The position numbers and the translations under genes are program-made. DNA of 64,000 nucleotides from Streptomyces peucetius (GTDB lineage: Bacteria; Actinomycetota; Actinomycetes; Streptomycetales; Streptomycetaceae): assembly GCF_025854275.1 (NCBI RefSeq), contig NZ_CP107567.1:186001-250000 (forward strand), in the 5' to 3' direction. Below are positions 53,240-61,725 of this stretch, in pieces; the stretch's first letter is position 1, and each line of letters begins with the position of its first letter. Under the pieces are notes generated by a model. It made no database searches. It was not told the origin of the DNA and saw only the letters and a program-made list of their open reading frames with translations.

Positions 53240-54652
53240 ATGAACACGAAGCCGTCAGCCCCTGGGCACTCCGGTGCCGGCACGACACGGGCCGCGGCGC
53301 CGCGGGGCGAACTCTCGGCGAAGACGCTGACCCCCGGTTCGCCGCCCGCCGCGTCGTTCGCCGAGCTGGGGCTGCCGGCGGCAGTGGTGCGGGTGATGAC
53401 CGACCACGCGGTGACTGAGCCGTTCCCGATCCAGGCGGCCACCCTGCCCGACGCGCTGGCCGGCCGGGACGTCCTCGGCCGCGCGCGGACCGGCTCGGGC
53501 AAGACCCTCGCCTTCGGGCTGGCGCTGCTCGTCCGTACGGCGGGCCGGCCGGCGGCGCCGAAGCGGCCGCGCGGGCTGGTCCTGGTACCCACGCGGGAAC
53601 TGGCGCAGCAGGTGAGCGACGTCCTGGAGCCGTACGCCCTGGCGCTGAAGCTGCGGCTGGCGACGGCCGTCGGCGGACTGTCGATCGGGCGGCAGGCTGC
53701 CGCGCTGCGGTCCGGCGCCGACGTGGTCGTGGCGACTCCCGGGCGGCTGACCGACCTGGTGGCACGCCGGGACTGCCAGCTGGACCAGGTGCGCATCACG
53801 GTGCTGGACGAGGCGGACCAGATGTGCGACATGGGGTTCCTGCCGCAGGTGTCGGAGCTCTTGGACCAGGTGCCCGCCCAGGGGCAGCGGATGCTCTTCT
53901 CGGCCACTCTCGACCGCGACGTCGACGAACTCGTCCGGCGCCACCTGAACGACCCGGTGCTCGCCACGGTCGACCGGGCGGCGGGCGCGGTCACCGCGAT
54001 GGAACACCATGTGCTGCACGTCCACCCCGCGGACAAGTACGCGACGGCCACGGAGATCGCCGCCCGCGACGGACGGGTGCTGATGTTCCTGGACACCAAG
54101 GCCGGTGTGGACCGGTTCACCCGGCAGCTGCGCGACAGCGGGATCCGGGCCGCCGCGCTGCACAGCGGGAAGTCGCAGCCGCAGCGCACGCACGCGCTCG
54201 CACAGTTCAGGAGCGGTGACATCACCGTGCTGGTGGCCACCGATGTCGCCGCACGCGGAATCCACGTCGACGGCCTCGACCTCGTCGTCAACGTCGACGT
54301 GCCAGCCGAGGCCAAGGACTACCTTCACCGGGGCGGCCGCACGGCTCGCGCGGGCGAGTCCGGCCGCGTCGTCACTCTTGTCACCCCGGACCAGCGGCGC
54401 GACGTGAACCGGATGATGTCCGACGCCGGGATCCGGCCGGAGGTCACCCAGGTGCGCTCCGGCGAGGAGAAGCTGACCAGCATCACCGGAGCGAAGCGTC
54501 CGCCCGCCGGGACCAGGGCCGCCGGCGGCAACGCGCCCTTCCGCGGCCTGGGCACCCGGCCGGGCCGCGCCCCGAAGGAGTCCCGCCGGGCCGCCGAAGC
54601 CCGCGGTGTCGCGGAGGCCCGTAAGGCCGCCCGGATCCGCCGGGGCCACTGA
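53240..54652 (+). CDS. DEAD-box RNA helicase
   Basis: A 470-residue helicase with all core motifs: Q-motif TEPFPIQAATLPDAL, Walker A ARTGSGKT (82-89), PTRELAQQ, TPGRL, DEAD at 190-193 (LDEADQMC), SAT (221-223), ATDVAARGIHV and HRGGRTARAG. The C-terminal 70 residues are basic and unstructured (GLGTRPGRAPKESRRAAEAR), suited to RNA contact. Upstream leader resembles that of the cold-shock gene, so a role in low-temperature RNA remodelling is plausible (inference). ATG 53240 follows AGGGAAGGG. Confidence 0.95.
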   Translation: MNTKPSAPGHSGAGTTRAAAPRGELSAKTLTPGSPPAASFAELGLPAAVVRVMTDHAVTEPFPIQAATLPDALAGRDVLGRARTGSGKTLAFGLALLVRTAGRPAAPKRPRGLVLVPTRELAQQVSDVLEPYALALKLRLATAVGGLSIGRQAAALRSGADVVVATPGRLTDLVARRDCQLDQVRITVLDEADQMCDMGFLPQVSELLDQVPAQGQRMLFSATLDRDVDELVRRHLNDPVLATVDRAAGAVTAMEHHVLHVHPADKYATATEIAARDGRVLMFLDTKAGVDRFTRQLRDSGIRAAALHSGKSQPQRTHALAQFRSGDITVLVATDVAARGIHVDGLDLVVNVDVPAEAKDYLHRGGRTARAGESGRVVTLVTPDQRRDVNRMMSDAGIRPEVTQVRSGEEKLTSITGAKRPPAGTRAAGGNAPFRGLGTRPGRAPKESRRAAEARGVAEARKAARIRRGH

Positions 54653-54657
54653 CGGCC

Positions 54658-54696
54658 GGGCGGGACCGCCGACCTGAGCCGTCGGCGGTCCTGCCC
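54658..54696. terminator. Terminator after the helicase gene
   Basis: GGGCGGGACCGCCGAC, seven-base loop, GTCGGCGGTCCTGCCC: 15 of 16 pairs match. Starts six bases after the stop. Confidence 0.8.
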
Positions 54697-54771
54697 GGTG
54701 TCAGCCCCGCCCGTCGGCCGGCCTTGCGGCGGGCCGGCCGGTCCCGGCGAAGCAGCCCTCGTTTACGGGCG

Positions 54772-55245
54772 TCAGGCGAACTGGCCGGGCCGGTAGTCGC
54801 CGGCGGGCTGCTGGACCATGACGTTCACGCGGTTGAAGGCGTTGATGAGGGCGATGAGCGACACCAGGGCGGCGAGCTGGTTCTCGTCGTAGTGCTTGGC
54901 GGCCGTCGCCCATGCCTCGTCCGTGACGCCACCGGCCGCGTCGGCGATACGGGTGCCCTGCTCGGTCAGCTCCAGCGCGGCGCGCTCCGCGTCCGTGAAC
55001 ACCGTGGCCTCCCGCCAGGCCGCGACCAGGTGGAGGCGTGTCGACGTCTCCCCGGCCTCCGCGGCCTCCTTGGTGTGCATGTCCGTGCAGAAACCGCAGC
55101 CGTTGATCTGGCTGGCGCGGATCTTCACCAACTCCTGCGTCGCGGCCGGCAGCGTCGAACCCGAGACCGTCCTGCCGCCCGAGACGAGGTTTCCGAGGAA
55201 CTTGGCCGCGACCGGGTTGCCGAAGAGGTTCAAGCGAGCATCCAT
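54772..55245 (-). CDS. Carboxymuconolactone decarboxylase-family protein (AhpD-like)
   Basis: A 157-residue AhpD/CMD-like protein with the redox motif CGFC in SQINGCGFCTDMHTKEA (usual CxxCxxxH), plus the LSLIALINAFNRVNVM helix. Probably a small peroxidase or disulfide oxidoreductase. ATG 55245 has AAGGAG. Upstream lies an exact ECF41-type promoter, and the sigma gene is divergent, the classical arrangement of ECF41 sigma factors with CMD-like partner genes. Confidence 0.92.
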   Translation of the reverse strand: MDARLNLFGNPVAAKFLGNLVSGGRTVSGSTLPAATQELVKIRASQINGCGFCTDMHTKEAAEAGETSTRLHLVAAWREATVFTDAERAALELTEQGTRIADAAGGVTDEAWATAAKHYDENQLAALVSLIALINAFNRVNVMVQQPAGDYRPGQFA

Positions 55246-55283
55246 GGTGAACTCCTTGCCGTTGTGTGTGCCTGCGTATTTCT

Positions 55284-55310
55284 GACGGGCCGGCTCGGCA
55301 CGATGTGACA
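55284..55310 (-). promoter_or_regulatory. ECF41-type promoter of the CMD gene
   Basis: On the minus strand TGTCACA (55310-55304), exactly 16 bases, then CGTC (55287-55284). This equals the published ECF41 consensus TGTCACA-N16-CGTC. The -10 ends 39 bases before the CMD start codon. The rest of 55246-55605 contains no gene. Confidence 0.8.
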
Positions 55311-55605
55311 CGGACGGATGTGACGTGCGTCTCTCGCGGGCTCAGGGCGCGCGCGTACAGCGCTGTTCGCCATGGTGACGGCCCGTTGGATCTCCGCGCG
55401 AAGGTTCCTGTCGGTGACCCCTGGGGAAACGGGCGCTGGTTCCGCGATTCGGAGCGGGTCCGGACGTGCGTGGCACAACCGTGGTCTGCTCAGCGGTACG
55501 ACGGCACAGCGTGCCCGGACGGCGAGGCGACGCGCCGGCCTCACATTCCGGTGCGGTGTCTCGTCGGACAGGTGTGGGCAGCAGCGACCGAAGGAGTCCG
55601 ACACC

Positions 55606-56541
55606 ATGACCAGCACGTCCGAGCCGGGAGACGCCCCGCTCGATCCGGACCTGAGCGCGATCACGAGCGAGCGGCGCCAGCTGATCAACGTCGCGTACCG
55701 GCTCCTCGGCTCCCTGGCCGAGGCGGAGGACGTCGTGCAGGAGACGTACGCCCGCTGGTACGCCATGTCCCCGCAGCAGCGGGAAGCCGTCGAGTCCCCC
55801 GGCGCCTGGCTGACGAAGGTCGCCAGTCGCGTCTGTCTCGACGTGCTCCGCTCGGCAGGGGTCCGGCGGGAGCGCTACGTGGGCGAATGGGTCCCCGAGC
55901 CGCTGCCCGACCGCACGGAGTGGGCCAACGGGCCCGCCGGCGGCGCGACGGCCGACCCGGCCGACCGTGTCACCCTCGACGAGTCGGTCAGCATGGCCTT
56001 TCTCGTCGTGCTCGAATCGATGACCCCGGCCCAGCGCGTCACGTTCATCCTGCACGACGTCTTCCGCTACTCCTTCGCGGAAGTGGCGGAGATCGTCGGC
56101 CGGACCCCGGCGGCATGCCGCCGGCTGGCCTCGTCGGCCCGCGGCCGCCTTCGCGAGTCGCAGGCCACCGCGACTCCGGCGGACCGGCGCGCAGGCATCG
56201 TCAGGGACTTCAAGCGGGCATGGGAAGCCAAGGACATCGACGCCCTCGTCGGCATCCTCGACCCCGACGCCACGGCGGTCGGCGACGGCGGCGGCCTCGT
56301 CAGTGCGCATCTCCACCCGGTCCGGGGCGGCGAGCGGATCGCGCGGTACTTCGTCGAACTCGCCGACAAGGCGCCCGGCCTGACGATTCTCGAGCGTACG
56401 GTCAACGGTCAGCCCGGTCTGGTGGTCCAGCAGGACGGCGTCACCGGGACGGTGGTCGCGTTCGACTTCACGGGCGACCGGATCAGCCGCATCTGGGGCG
56501 TACGCAACCCCGAGAAGCTCCGGCCGTGGACGGCATGCTGA
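55606..56541 (+). CDS. sigJ: ECF41/SigJ-type RNA polymerase sigma factor
   Basis: A 311-residue sigma factor. Region 2 is RRQLINVAYRLLGSLAEAED and VVQETYARWYAM; region 4 is VLESMTPAQRVTFILHDVFR then YSFAEVAEIVGRTPAACRRL. After residue 190 a SnoaL/NTF2-like domain follows (FKRAWEAKDIDALVGILDPD, ending RISRIWGVRNPEKLR), which in ECF41 factors replaces a separate anti-sigma factor and sets activity. ATG 55606 has AAGGAG. The divergent CMD gene with an ECF41 promoter is its evident target. The inducing signal is unknown. Confidence 0.93.
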   Translation: MTSTSEPGDAPLDPDLSAITSERRQLINVAYRLLGSLAEAEDVVQETYARWYAMSPQQREAVESPGAWLTKVASRVCLDVLRSAGVRRERYVGEWVPEPLPDRTEWANGPAGGATADPADRVTLDESVSMAFLVVLESMTPAQRVTFILHDVFRYSFAEVAEIVGRTPAACRRLASSARGRLRESQATATPADRRAGIVRDFKRAWEAKDIDALVGILDPDATAVGDGGGLVSAHLHPVRGGERIARYFVELADKAPGLTILERTVNGQPGLVVQQDGVTGTVVAFDFTGDRISRIWGVRNPEKLRPWTAC

Positions 56542-56563
56542 TCCGCCTCCCCGTCGGGGGCGC

Positions 56564-57595
56564 TCACGCCAGGGCGTTGACGGCGGCGGTGAAGACGCGC
56601 GGCAGGCGTTCGGCCGTGGGCACGATGAGCGGTGCGAACGCCGGCTTCTGCCGGGCCCGCAGCAGGAGCTCCGTCAGCAGCCGATGCCTGCGGGTCGCCC
56701 GGTTCCAGTCGGTCTCGTATCGGCCCGGCGTACCGCGGCGCAGGTTGCCGACCAGGGCCTCGGCGCCCGTGAGGGCCAGGGAGATCCCCTCGCCGGTCAG
56801 CGCGTCGACGTAGCCGGCGGCGTCTCCCACGAGGAGCACCCGTCCGTGAAGGCGGGCGCGTGCCTTCTGGCGCAGGGGGCCCGCGCCTCGCACCGTGGTG
56901 ACGGCGGTCTCCGGCGGCAGGCGCGCCGCGAGTTCGGGGAAGCCGGCGAGTTGGGCGTCGAAGGGGACGCGTCGTGCGGTCAGCAGGGCGATGCCGACGA
57001 GTTCCGGCCCGAGGGGGGTGACGTAGGCCTCGCCGTGCCGGCCCCAGTGCACCTCGACGCAGGAGGACCACGGAGCCACGGCGTAGTGGCGGCGCAGCCC
57101 GTACCGGGGCGCTCCGCGGGTCGGCACGCCCAGGCCCAGGGACCGGCGCAGCGGCGAGTGGAGGCCGTCGGCGGCGACCAGCCAACGGGCGCGCAGCCCC
57201 GTACCGGGCACGTGCACGCCGGTGGAGTCCTGCCGCACTTCCTCGACCCGCAGGCGCACCACGGGGACTCCCGCCGCGCGGACAGCCGCGTGCAGGGCGC
57301 CGTGCAGGCTGGTACGGCGCACCCCGAGGCCGGGACCGTACCGGAAGTACGCCTGGGCCCGGCGGGGTTCCTGGACGTAGCGGATTCCGTCGATCGGATG
57401 GCCGGGGACCTCTACCCCGAGCGCGGCGAGAGCCCGGACGGCGCCGGGCATCAGACCTTCGCCGCAGGCCTTGTCGACGGGTTCCCGGCGCGGCTCGGCC
57501 ACCACGGCGTCGAATCCGGCGCGGGCCGCGTGGAGGGCTGTCGCGAGGCCGGCGGGCCCGCCCCCGACGATGAGCAGGTCGTGGCCGTCCTTCAC
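56564..57595 (-). CDS. FAD-dependent oxidoreductase (hydroxylase/geranylgeranyl-reductase type)
   Basis: A 343-residue flavoprotein: GxGxxG in LLIVGGGPAGLATALHAARA, a CGEGLMPGAVRALAALGVEV motif and the FAD-ribityl motif GDAAGYVDALTGEGISLAL. In type III PKS clusters of the srs type (S. griseus) the equivalent flavoprotein hydroxylates the phenolic lipid ring. GTG 57595 overlaps the ICMT stop by GTGA. Convergent with the sigma gene (22-base gap). Confidence 0.88.
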   Translation of the reverse strand: MKDGHDLLIVGGGPAGLATALHAARAGFDAVVAEPRREPVDKACGEGLMPGAVRALAALGVEVPGHPIDGIRYVQEPRRAQAYFRYGPGLGVRRTSLHGALHAAVRAAGVPVVRLRVEEVRQDSTGVHVPGTGLRARWLVAADGLHSPLRRSLGLGVPTRGAPRYGLRRHYAVAPWSSCVEVHWGRHGEAYVTPLGPELVGIALLTARRVPFDAQLAGFPELAARLPPETAVTTVRGAGPLRQKARARLHGRVLLVGDAAGYVDALTGEGISLALTGAEALVGNLRRGTPGRYETDWNRATRRHRLLTELLLRARQKPAFAPLIVPTAERLPRVFTAAVNALA

Positions 57596-58119
57596 GCGGA
57601 CACCGCCACTTGGGCGAGGGCGGCGTTCTCGCACCGGACACGGACCGTGAGCAGCGCCGCATTGGCGGCGGTGAACACCGCCGCGGTCAGCCACGCCGAG
57701 TGCACGAGGGGCAGTGCGGTGATCTCCATGACGACGGCGACGTAGTTGGGGTGGCGCAGGAACCGGTAGGGGCCCGCGTCGACCAGGCGGGTGCCGGGGA
57801 CGACGATGACGCGGGTGTTCCAGTACCGCCCGAGGGTCGTGATGCACCACCAGCGCAGGGCCTGGGCCAGGAGGACCAGGGTCAGCATGGGCCATCCCAG
57901 CGCGGGCAGGAACGGCCGGGGAGCGAGCAGGGGCTCGAGCAGACAGCAGGCCAGCAGGCCGGTGTGCAGGGCGACCATGACCGGGTAGTGGCCGCGGCCG
58001 TGCTCCACGCCGGAGCGGGCGAGGGTCCAGGACGCGTTGCGCCGGGCGACGACGAGTTCGGCGACGCGTTCCGCGGCGACGGCGAGGACGAGCAGCGTGT
58101 ACCAGGGCATGCGGATCAC
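57592..58119 (-). CDS. ICMT-like membrane O-methyltransferase
   Basis: A 175-residue membrane protein of the isoprenylcysteine carboxyl methyltransferase family: three or four helices and the SAM-binding signature GPYRFLRHPNYVAVVMEI. The same family provides SrsB in the alkylresorcinol cluster of S. griseus, which methylates the phenolic lipid. GTG 58119 directly follows the PKS stop (TGAGTG); ATG 58110 is an alternative. Substrate inferred from cluster only. Confidence 0.87.
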   Translation of the reverse strand: MIRMPWYTLLVLAVAAERVAELVVARRNASWTLARSGVEHGRGHYPVMVALHTGLLACCLLEPLLAPRPFLPALGWPMLTLVLLAQALRWWCITTLGRYWNTRVIVVPGTRLVDAGPYRFLRHPNYVAVVMEITALPLVHSAWLTAAVFTAANAALLTVRVRCENAALAQVAVSA

Positions 58120-59274
58120 TCACCAACGCAGCAGGACGAGTTCGGAGCAGAATCCCGGGCCCATCGCCAGCAGCAGGCCCCAGGTGCCGGGAGCGGGCCG
58201 ACGGGCCTCTCGGGTGTTCTGGAGAATGTGCAGTACGGACGCGGACGACATGTTGCCCACCGTCGCGAGCGAGTGCCGTGCGGCGGCGAGGGCGTTGTCG
58301 GGCAGACCGAGGACGTCGGTCACGGCGGACAGGACCTTGGGTCCTCCTGGATGGCACACCCAGGTCCCGATGTCGTCGGTGGTGAGGCCGTGGTCGGCCA
58401 GGAAGTCCCGCAGGCCGGCACCGAAATGGCCGCGCACGATGCCGGGAACACCGGCACCGAGCACGATGCGGAATCCGCTGGCGCCGATGTTCCAGCCCAG
58501 GAGCTGTTCGGTGTCCGGGTACAGGTGGCTGCGTGTGGCGACGACCGTCGGCCCGGGTCCGCCACTGCCGGGTCCACCGCTGCCGGGTCCGCGGCCGGTG
58601 GTGCGGCGGCCGCGTGCGACGACTGCTGCCGCGCCGTCACCGAACAGGGCGCCGGCGACGAGATTCGCGTGGGAGTCGTCGCGCTGCTGGAGCGTCAGTG
58701 AGCACAGTTCGACGGTGAGCAGCACGGCGGTGTCGTCGGGGTGGCCGCGGAGGTAGTCGTGCAACCGGGCGAGGCCCGCGGCCCCGGCCACGCACCCCAG
58801 GCCGAACACCGGGACCCGCTTGACGTCGGGCCGCAGCCCCACGCGTCCGGCCAGCCGGGCGTCGAGCGACGGGGCGGCGATACCGGTGATGGAGGTGCAC
58901 ACGAGCAGATCGACGTCGTGCGGTTCGAGCCCCGCTTCTTCGAGGGCGCCTGTGAGGGCCTGCTCGGCGAGGTCGAGTCCGGCCGCCATCCAGGCATCGT
59001 TGGACTGCCCGAAGTCACCGAGGGCGGCGTACCGCTCGATCGGCAGCGCGAGATGCCGTGTGCGTACCCCGGCGGAGGCGTGCAGGCGGCGCAGGAGGGC
59101 GCGCTCGGCACCGGGCGCGAGGCAGAGGTCGCCGATCAGTTCGGTGAGGTCGTCCTGGGTGTACCGGTGCGGCGGCAGTGCGGTGCGGACCGCGAGGATC
59201 GTGGTGGCCGCGGCCGTCCGGTCCGGCGGGGCGGGCGGGGGAGGGGCATCGTCGGCCATCACAGGAACACGCAT
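58120..59274 (-). CDS. Type III polyketide synthase (phenolic-lipid type)
   Basis: A 384-residue chalcone-synthase-fold enzyme. The catalytic triad is intact: Cys in VFGLGCVAGAAGLARLHDYL, His in WVCHPGGPKVLSAV and Asn in ATVGNMSSASVLHIL. A short Gly/Pro/Ser repeat (GPGSGGPGSGGPGP) interrupts the chain near residue 235. Associated ICMT and FAD genes suggest an alkylresorcinol or alkylpyrone product, as in srsABC. ATG 59274 has GAGAAGGG; only 26 bases separate it from the divergent UbiA start at 59301. Confidence 0.92.
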   Translation of the reverse strand: MRVPVMADDAPPPPAPPDRTAAATTILAVRTALPPHRYTQDDLTELIGDLCLAPGAERALLRRLHASAGVRTRHLALPIERYAALGDFGQSNDAWMAAGLDLAEQALTGALEEAGLEPHDVDLLVCTSITGIAAPSLDARLAGRVGLRPDVKRVPVFGLGCVAGAAGLARLHDYLRGHPDDTAVLLTVELCSLTLQQRDDSHANLVAGALFGDGAAAVVARGRRTTGRGPGSGGPGSGGPGPTVVATRSHLYPDTEQLLGWNIGASGFRIVLGAGVPGIVRGHFGAGLRDFLADHGLTTDDIGTWVCHPGGPKVLSAVTDVLGLPDNALAAARHSLATVGNMSSASVLHILQNTREARRPAPGTWGLLLAMGPGFCSELVLLRW

Positions 59275-59300
59275 GCCGGTAATGCCCTTCTCGTTGTCGA

Positions 59301-60182
59301 ATGCCTGATTATCTTTCCTTCGTGTCTCTACACCCCGCCGACGCCCTTCCCTGCACGACACACCGTGTCCCCCCGCTGTGGCGCTCCTGTCACCTCGGGC
59401 CGGCGCTCGCCGTGACCGGGTTCGCGACCGCGCTGGCCGTCACGGCCGGACGCGGCCCGGCGGGTGCAGCCGAGGTGGCGGCGGCGGTTCTGGCGGGCCA
59501 GCTGTCGGTGGGCTGGTGCAACGATGCGGTCGACGCGCGGCGTGACACGCTCTGCGGTCGTCGCGACAAGCCCGCGGCGACGGGAGAACTGCCGCCGCGG
59601 ACGGTCGCTGTCGCGGCCGTGACGGCCCTGTGGTTGTGCGTACCGTTGTCGCTGCTGAGCGGCGCCGCCGCGGGGGCGGTGCATCTGGGGACGGTGGCGA
59701 CCGGCTGGGCCTACAACCTGTGGCTCAAGCACACAGCGCTCTCACCACTGCCCTACGCGGTCGCCTTCGGCGCGTTGCCGGCCTTCGTCACGCTCGGTCT
59801 GCCGTCGCCGTCCTGGCCCGTCTGGTGGGCGGTGACCGCGGGAGCGCTGCTGGGTGTGGGGGCGCACGCCGTCAATGTGCTTCCCGACATCAGGGACGAT
59901 CTCGCGGCCGGTGTGCGGGGTCTGCCGCAGCGCCTGGGCCGAACGGCGTGCCGGTGGCTGACCCCTCTCGTGATGCTGGGGGCCGTGGGCGTGGTCGTGG
60001 CAGGTCCGCCCGGGCCGGCCGGACCGGCGAGCCTGGTGCTCGCGGTGGTCGCGGGCGCCGTGGCCGTCTCGGCCACGGCACTGCCGTGGGGGCTCCGCAG
60101 CCGATGGCCGTTCCGGGCCGCGATCGCGGTGGCGGGCATGGCTGTGGCACAACTGCTGCTACGGGGGCCGGACATCGTCTGA
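59301..60182 (+). CDS. UbiA-family prenyltransferase
   Basis: A 293-residue integral membrane prenyltransferase with eight or nine helices and both Asp-rich motifs: NDAVDARRD (residues about 73-81) and the second as VLPDIRDDLAAGVR. Its position beside the type III PKS suggests transfer of a prenyl chain to the phenolic product, or membrane quinone synthesis. Start uncertain: ATG 59301 and GTG 59322 both lack a ribosome site, which fits leaderless mRNA. Followed by a strong hairpin. Confidence 0.87.
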   Translation: MPDYLSFVSLHPADALPCTTHRVPPLWRSCHLGPALAVTGFATALAVTAGRGPAGAAEVAAAVLAGQLSVGWCNDAVDARRDTLCGRRDKPAATGELPPRTVAVAAVTALWLCVPLSLLSGAAAGAVHLGTVATGWAYNLWLKHTALSPLPYAVAFGALPAFVTLGLPSPSWPVWWAVTAGALLGVGAHAVNVLPDIRDDLAAGVRGLPQRLGRTACRWLTPLVMLGAVGVVVAGPPGPAGPASLVLAVVAGAVAVSATALPWGLRSRWPFRAAIAVAGMAVAQLLLRGPDIV

Positions 60183-60242
60183 CCCGGCCAGCGGCGGCGA
60201 ACGCGAGACCGCGCCCCCGCACTGCCCCCGCGGGCGCGACGA

Positions 60243-60271
60243 GGGGCCCTGGCCACTCGGGCCAGGGCCCC
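60243..60271. terminator. Bidirectional terminator after ubiA-like gene
   Basis: GGGGCCCTGGCC-actcg-GGCCAGGGCCCC, perfect 12-bp arms, between the convergent UbiA gene and the KGG gene. Confidence 0.85.
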
Positions 60272-60314
60272 GGCGCCCCCTCGCGGATGAGGGGACGGCT
60301 GAAGCCGGCTTCGT

Positions 60315-60416
60315 CTACTGCCGTCCGCCGCCGCTCTCACGGCCGCCCTTCCGGCCCGCCTCCGACGCACGCTGCGGATCGTTGGCGAAGTTCCCGGAGT
60401 TGTTGGACGCAGCCAT
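60315..60416 (-). CDS. 33-residue KGG-type stress protein
   Basis: Encodes a tiny hydrophilic protein: NNSGNFANDPQRASEAGRKG followed by GRESGGGRQ and stop. The (R/K)ASEAGRKGG repeat is the Con-10/GsiB KGG motif, present once. Such proteins are intrinsically disordered and induced by general stress. ATG 60416 has AAAGGAG eight bases upstream, and a TAG stop follows at 60315. Short but convincing because motif, ribosome site and flanking terminator all agree. Gap 60417-60585 holds nothing else. Confidence 0.8.
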   Translation of the reverse strand: MAASNNSGNFANDPQRASEAGRKGGRESGGGRQ

Positions 60417-60585
60417 GACCGCTCCTTTCCCTCAGGTCGCTGTGGTCTCTTACGACACCGCGAGCGCCCAAGGCGAGGTACCCCAATCAGGACTCTCGCG
60501 ACGTTTTACTGACTATTGGTCACCGACCCTGCCGGCAAAGGCCTGACCCGACACACCCCCGAGGACGCTCCCGGAACGGTCGGTC

Positions 60586-61395
60586 TCAGGAGGCGGGTGC
60601 GTCCGTCGGCTCGTCCGAGGGACGCTCGGCGGCCTGCCTCGCCAGTTCGGCGCGGAGGTCCTCCGGACCGAGCGCCAGCAGGCCGCCGATCGCACGGTTC
60701 CATTCGACGGCCGCCTGTTCCACCGCGGACCGGAAGCCCAGTCGCACCGGGCACCCGGCCACCATCAGGACGAACGCGGCGACCGGCCGCAAGAGCCACC
60801 GACCGCGTACGGTGAGCGCGACGTCCACGTGCCACCGGCCGTCGTCCGCCCGCTGCGGCCGCAGATGCAGCCGCGCCTGGCCCAGCCGGTGCTTCAGCCG
60901 TGCCGTCGCGGGAGCCCGCGCGACCGACGGCGCCCCGGGCGCGAGTTCGGTCGCCGCCCACCACGCGGCCAGATCGAGACGTGCCTTTCCCGACCCCCGG
61001 TGCAGCGTCCCCGATCCCTCCTGGCCCTGCATCCGCCCTTCGGCCTCCACCAGCCGCGGGCGGTCGGGGCTGCGCAGTCGCAGAGACATCCGCACCGTCA
61101 GATCGTCCGAGACCAGCAGCTGTTCCAGGACGATCGCGTCGTCGCGCCGCCACTCGCGTACGAGCAGCGCCACCCGGTCCGTGGCGCCTGCCTCCGAGAG
61201 CTCGTACCGCGCGCCGGGCCGCAGATGGCGACCCTTGACGAGCCGCACGTCCGCGACGGGCTGCCCGTTCTCGAGGAGGATCTCCGCTCCGCGGCCCCGG
61301 GTGGATTCGGCGAAATCCAGGAACACCCGCAGGAGCTCGTGGAACCGGCCGGGTTCCACGGCGAGGACGGTCACGGAGTGCCGGAGAACGGTCAT
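60586..61395 (-). CDS. Hypothetical protein, possible SRPBCC-like fold
   Basis: A 269-residue protein not recognised. Largely beta-strand pattern in the first 200 residues (SVTVLAVEPGRFHELLRVFL, DVRLVKGRHLRPGARYELSE, RWHVDVALTVRGRWLLRPVA) and a hydrophobic helix near 215-230 (PVAAFVLMVAGCPVRLGF), with AVEQAAVEWNRAIGGLL after it. The final helix and length resemble lipid-binding START/SRPBCC proteins, but this is weak. ATG 61395 follows AGGGACAC. Monocistronic. Confidence 0.6.
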   Translation of the reverse strand: MTVLRHSVTVLAVEPGRFHELLRVFLDFAESTRGRGAEILLENGQPVADVRLVKGRHLRPGARYELSEAGATDRVALLVREWRRDDAIVLEQLLVSDDLTVRMSLRLRSPDRPRLVEAEGRMQGQEGSGTLHRGSGKARLDLAAWWAATELAPGAPSVARAPATARLKHRLGQARLHLRPQRADDGRWHVDVALTVRGRWLLRPVAAFVLMVAGCPVRLGFRSAVEQAAVEWNRAIGGLLALGPEDLRAELARQAAERPSDEPTDAPAS

Positions 61396-61725
61396 GTGTC
61401 CCTGCCCGCGGAGGCGGGGCCGACCGGCCGTGCTGCCGCAGGCCGCCGCTGCCACTCGCTCACTGTTCCCCCCGCCTCTACCGGAACCGTCCGGCCCACT
61501 CGGCCGGACCCGGCGCGCCCAGTGCCGCCACAGCCAGATGCGACGGCGGCTGAGGGTGCGTCATATCAGCGTTGCCATTGGTATCAGCATCGTATCGTGT
61601 GCCTTTTCCCGGGAACGCCCGTGCTGCCGGGCAGAAGCGGATCCTGGTCGTAGTGTGTGGCCGTGGCACGGATCCCGGATCCGGCGCGCGCCTCCACACC
61701 GCCCACCGCTTCCCTGGGGATCCGC

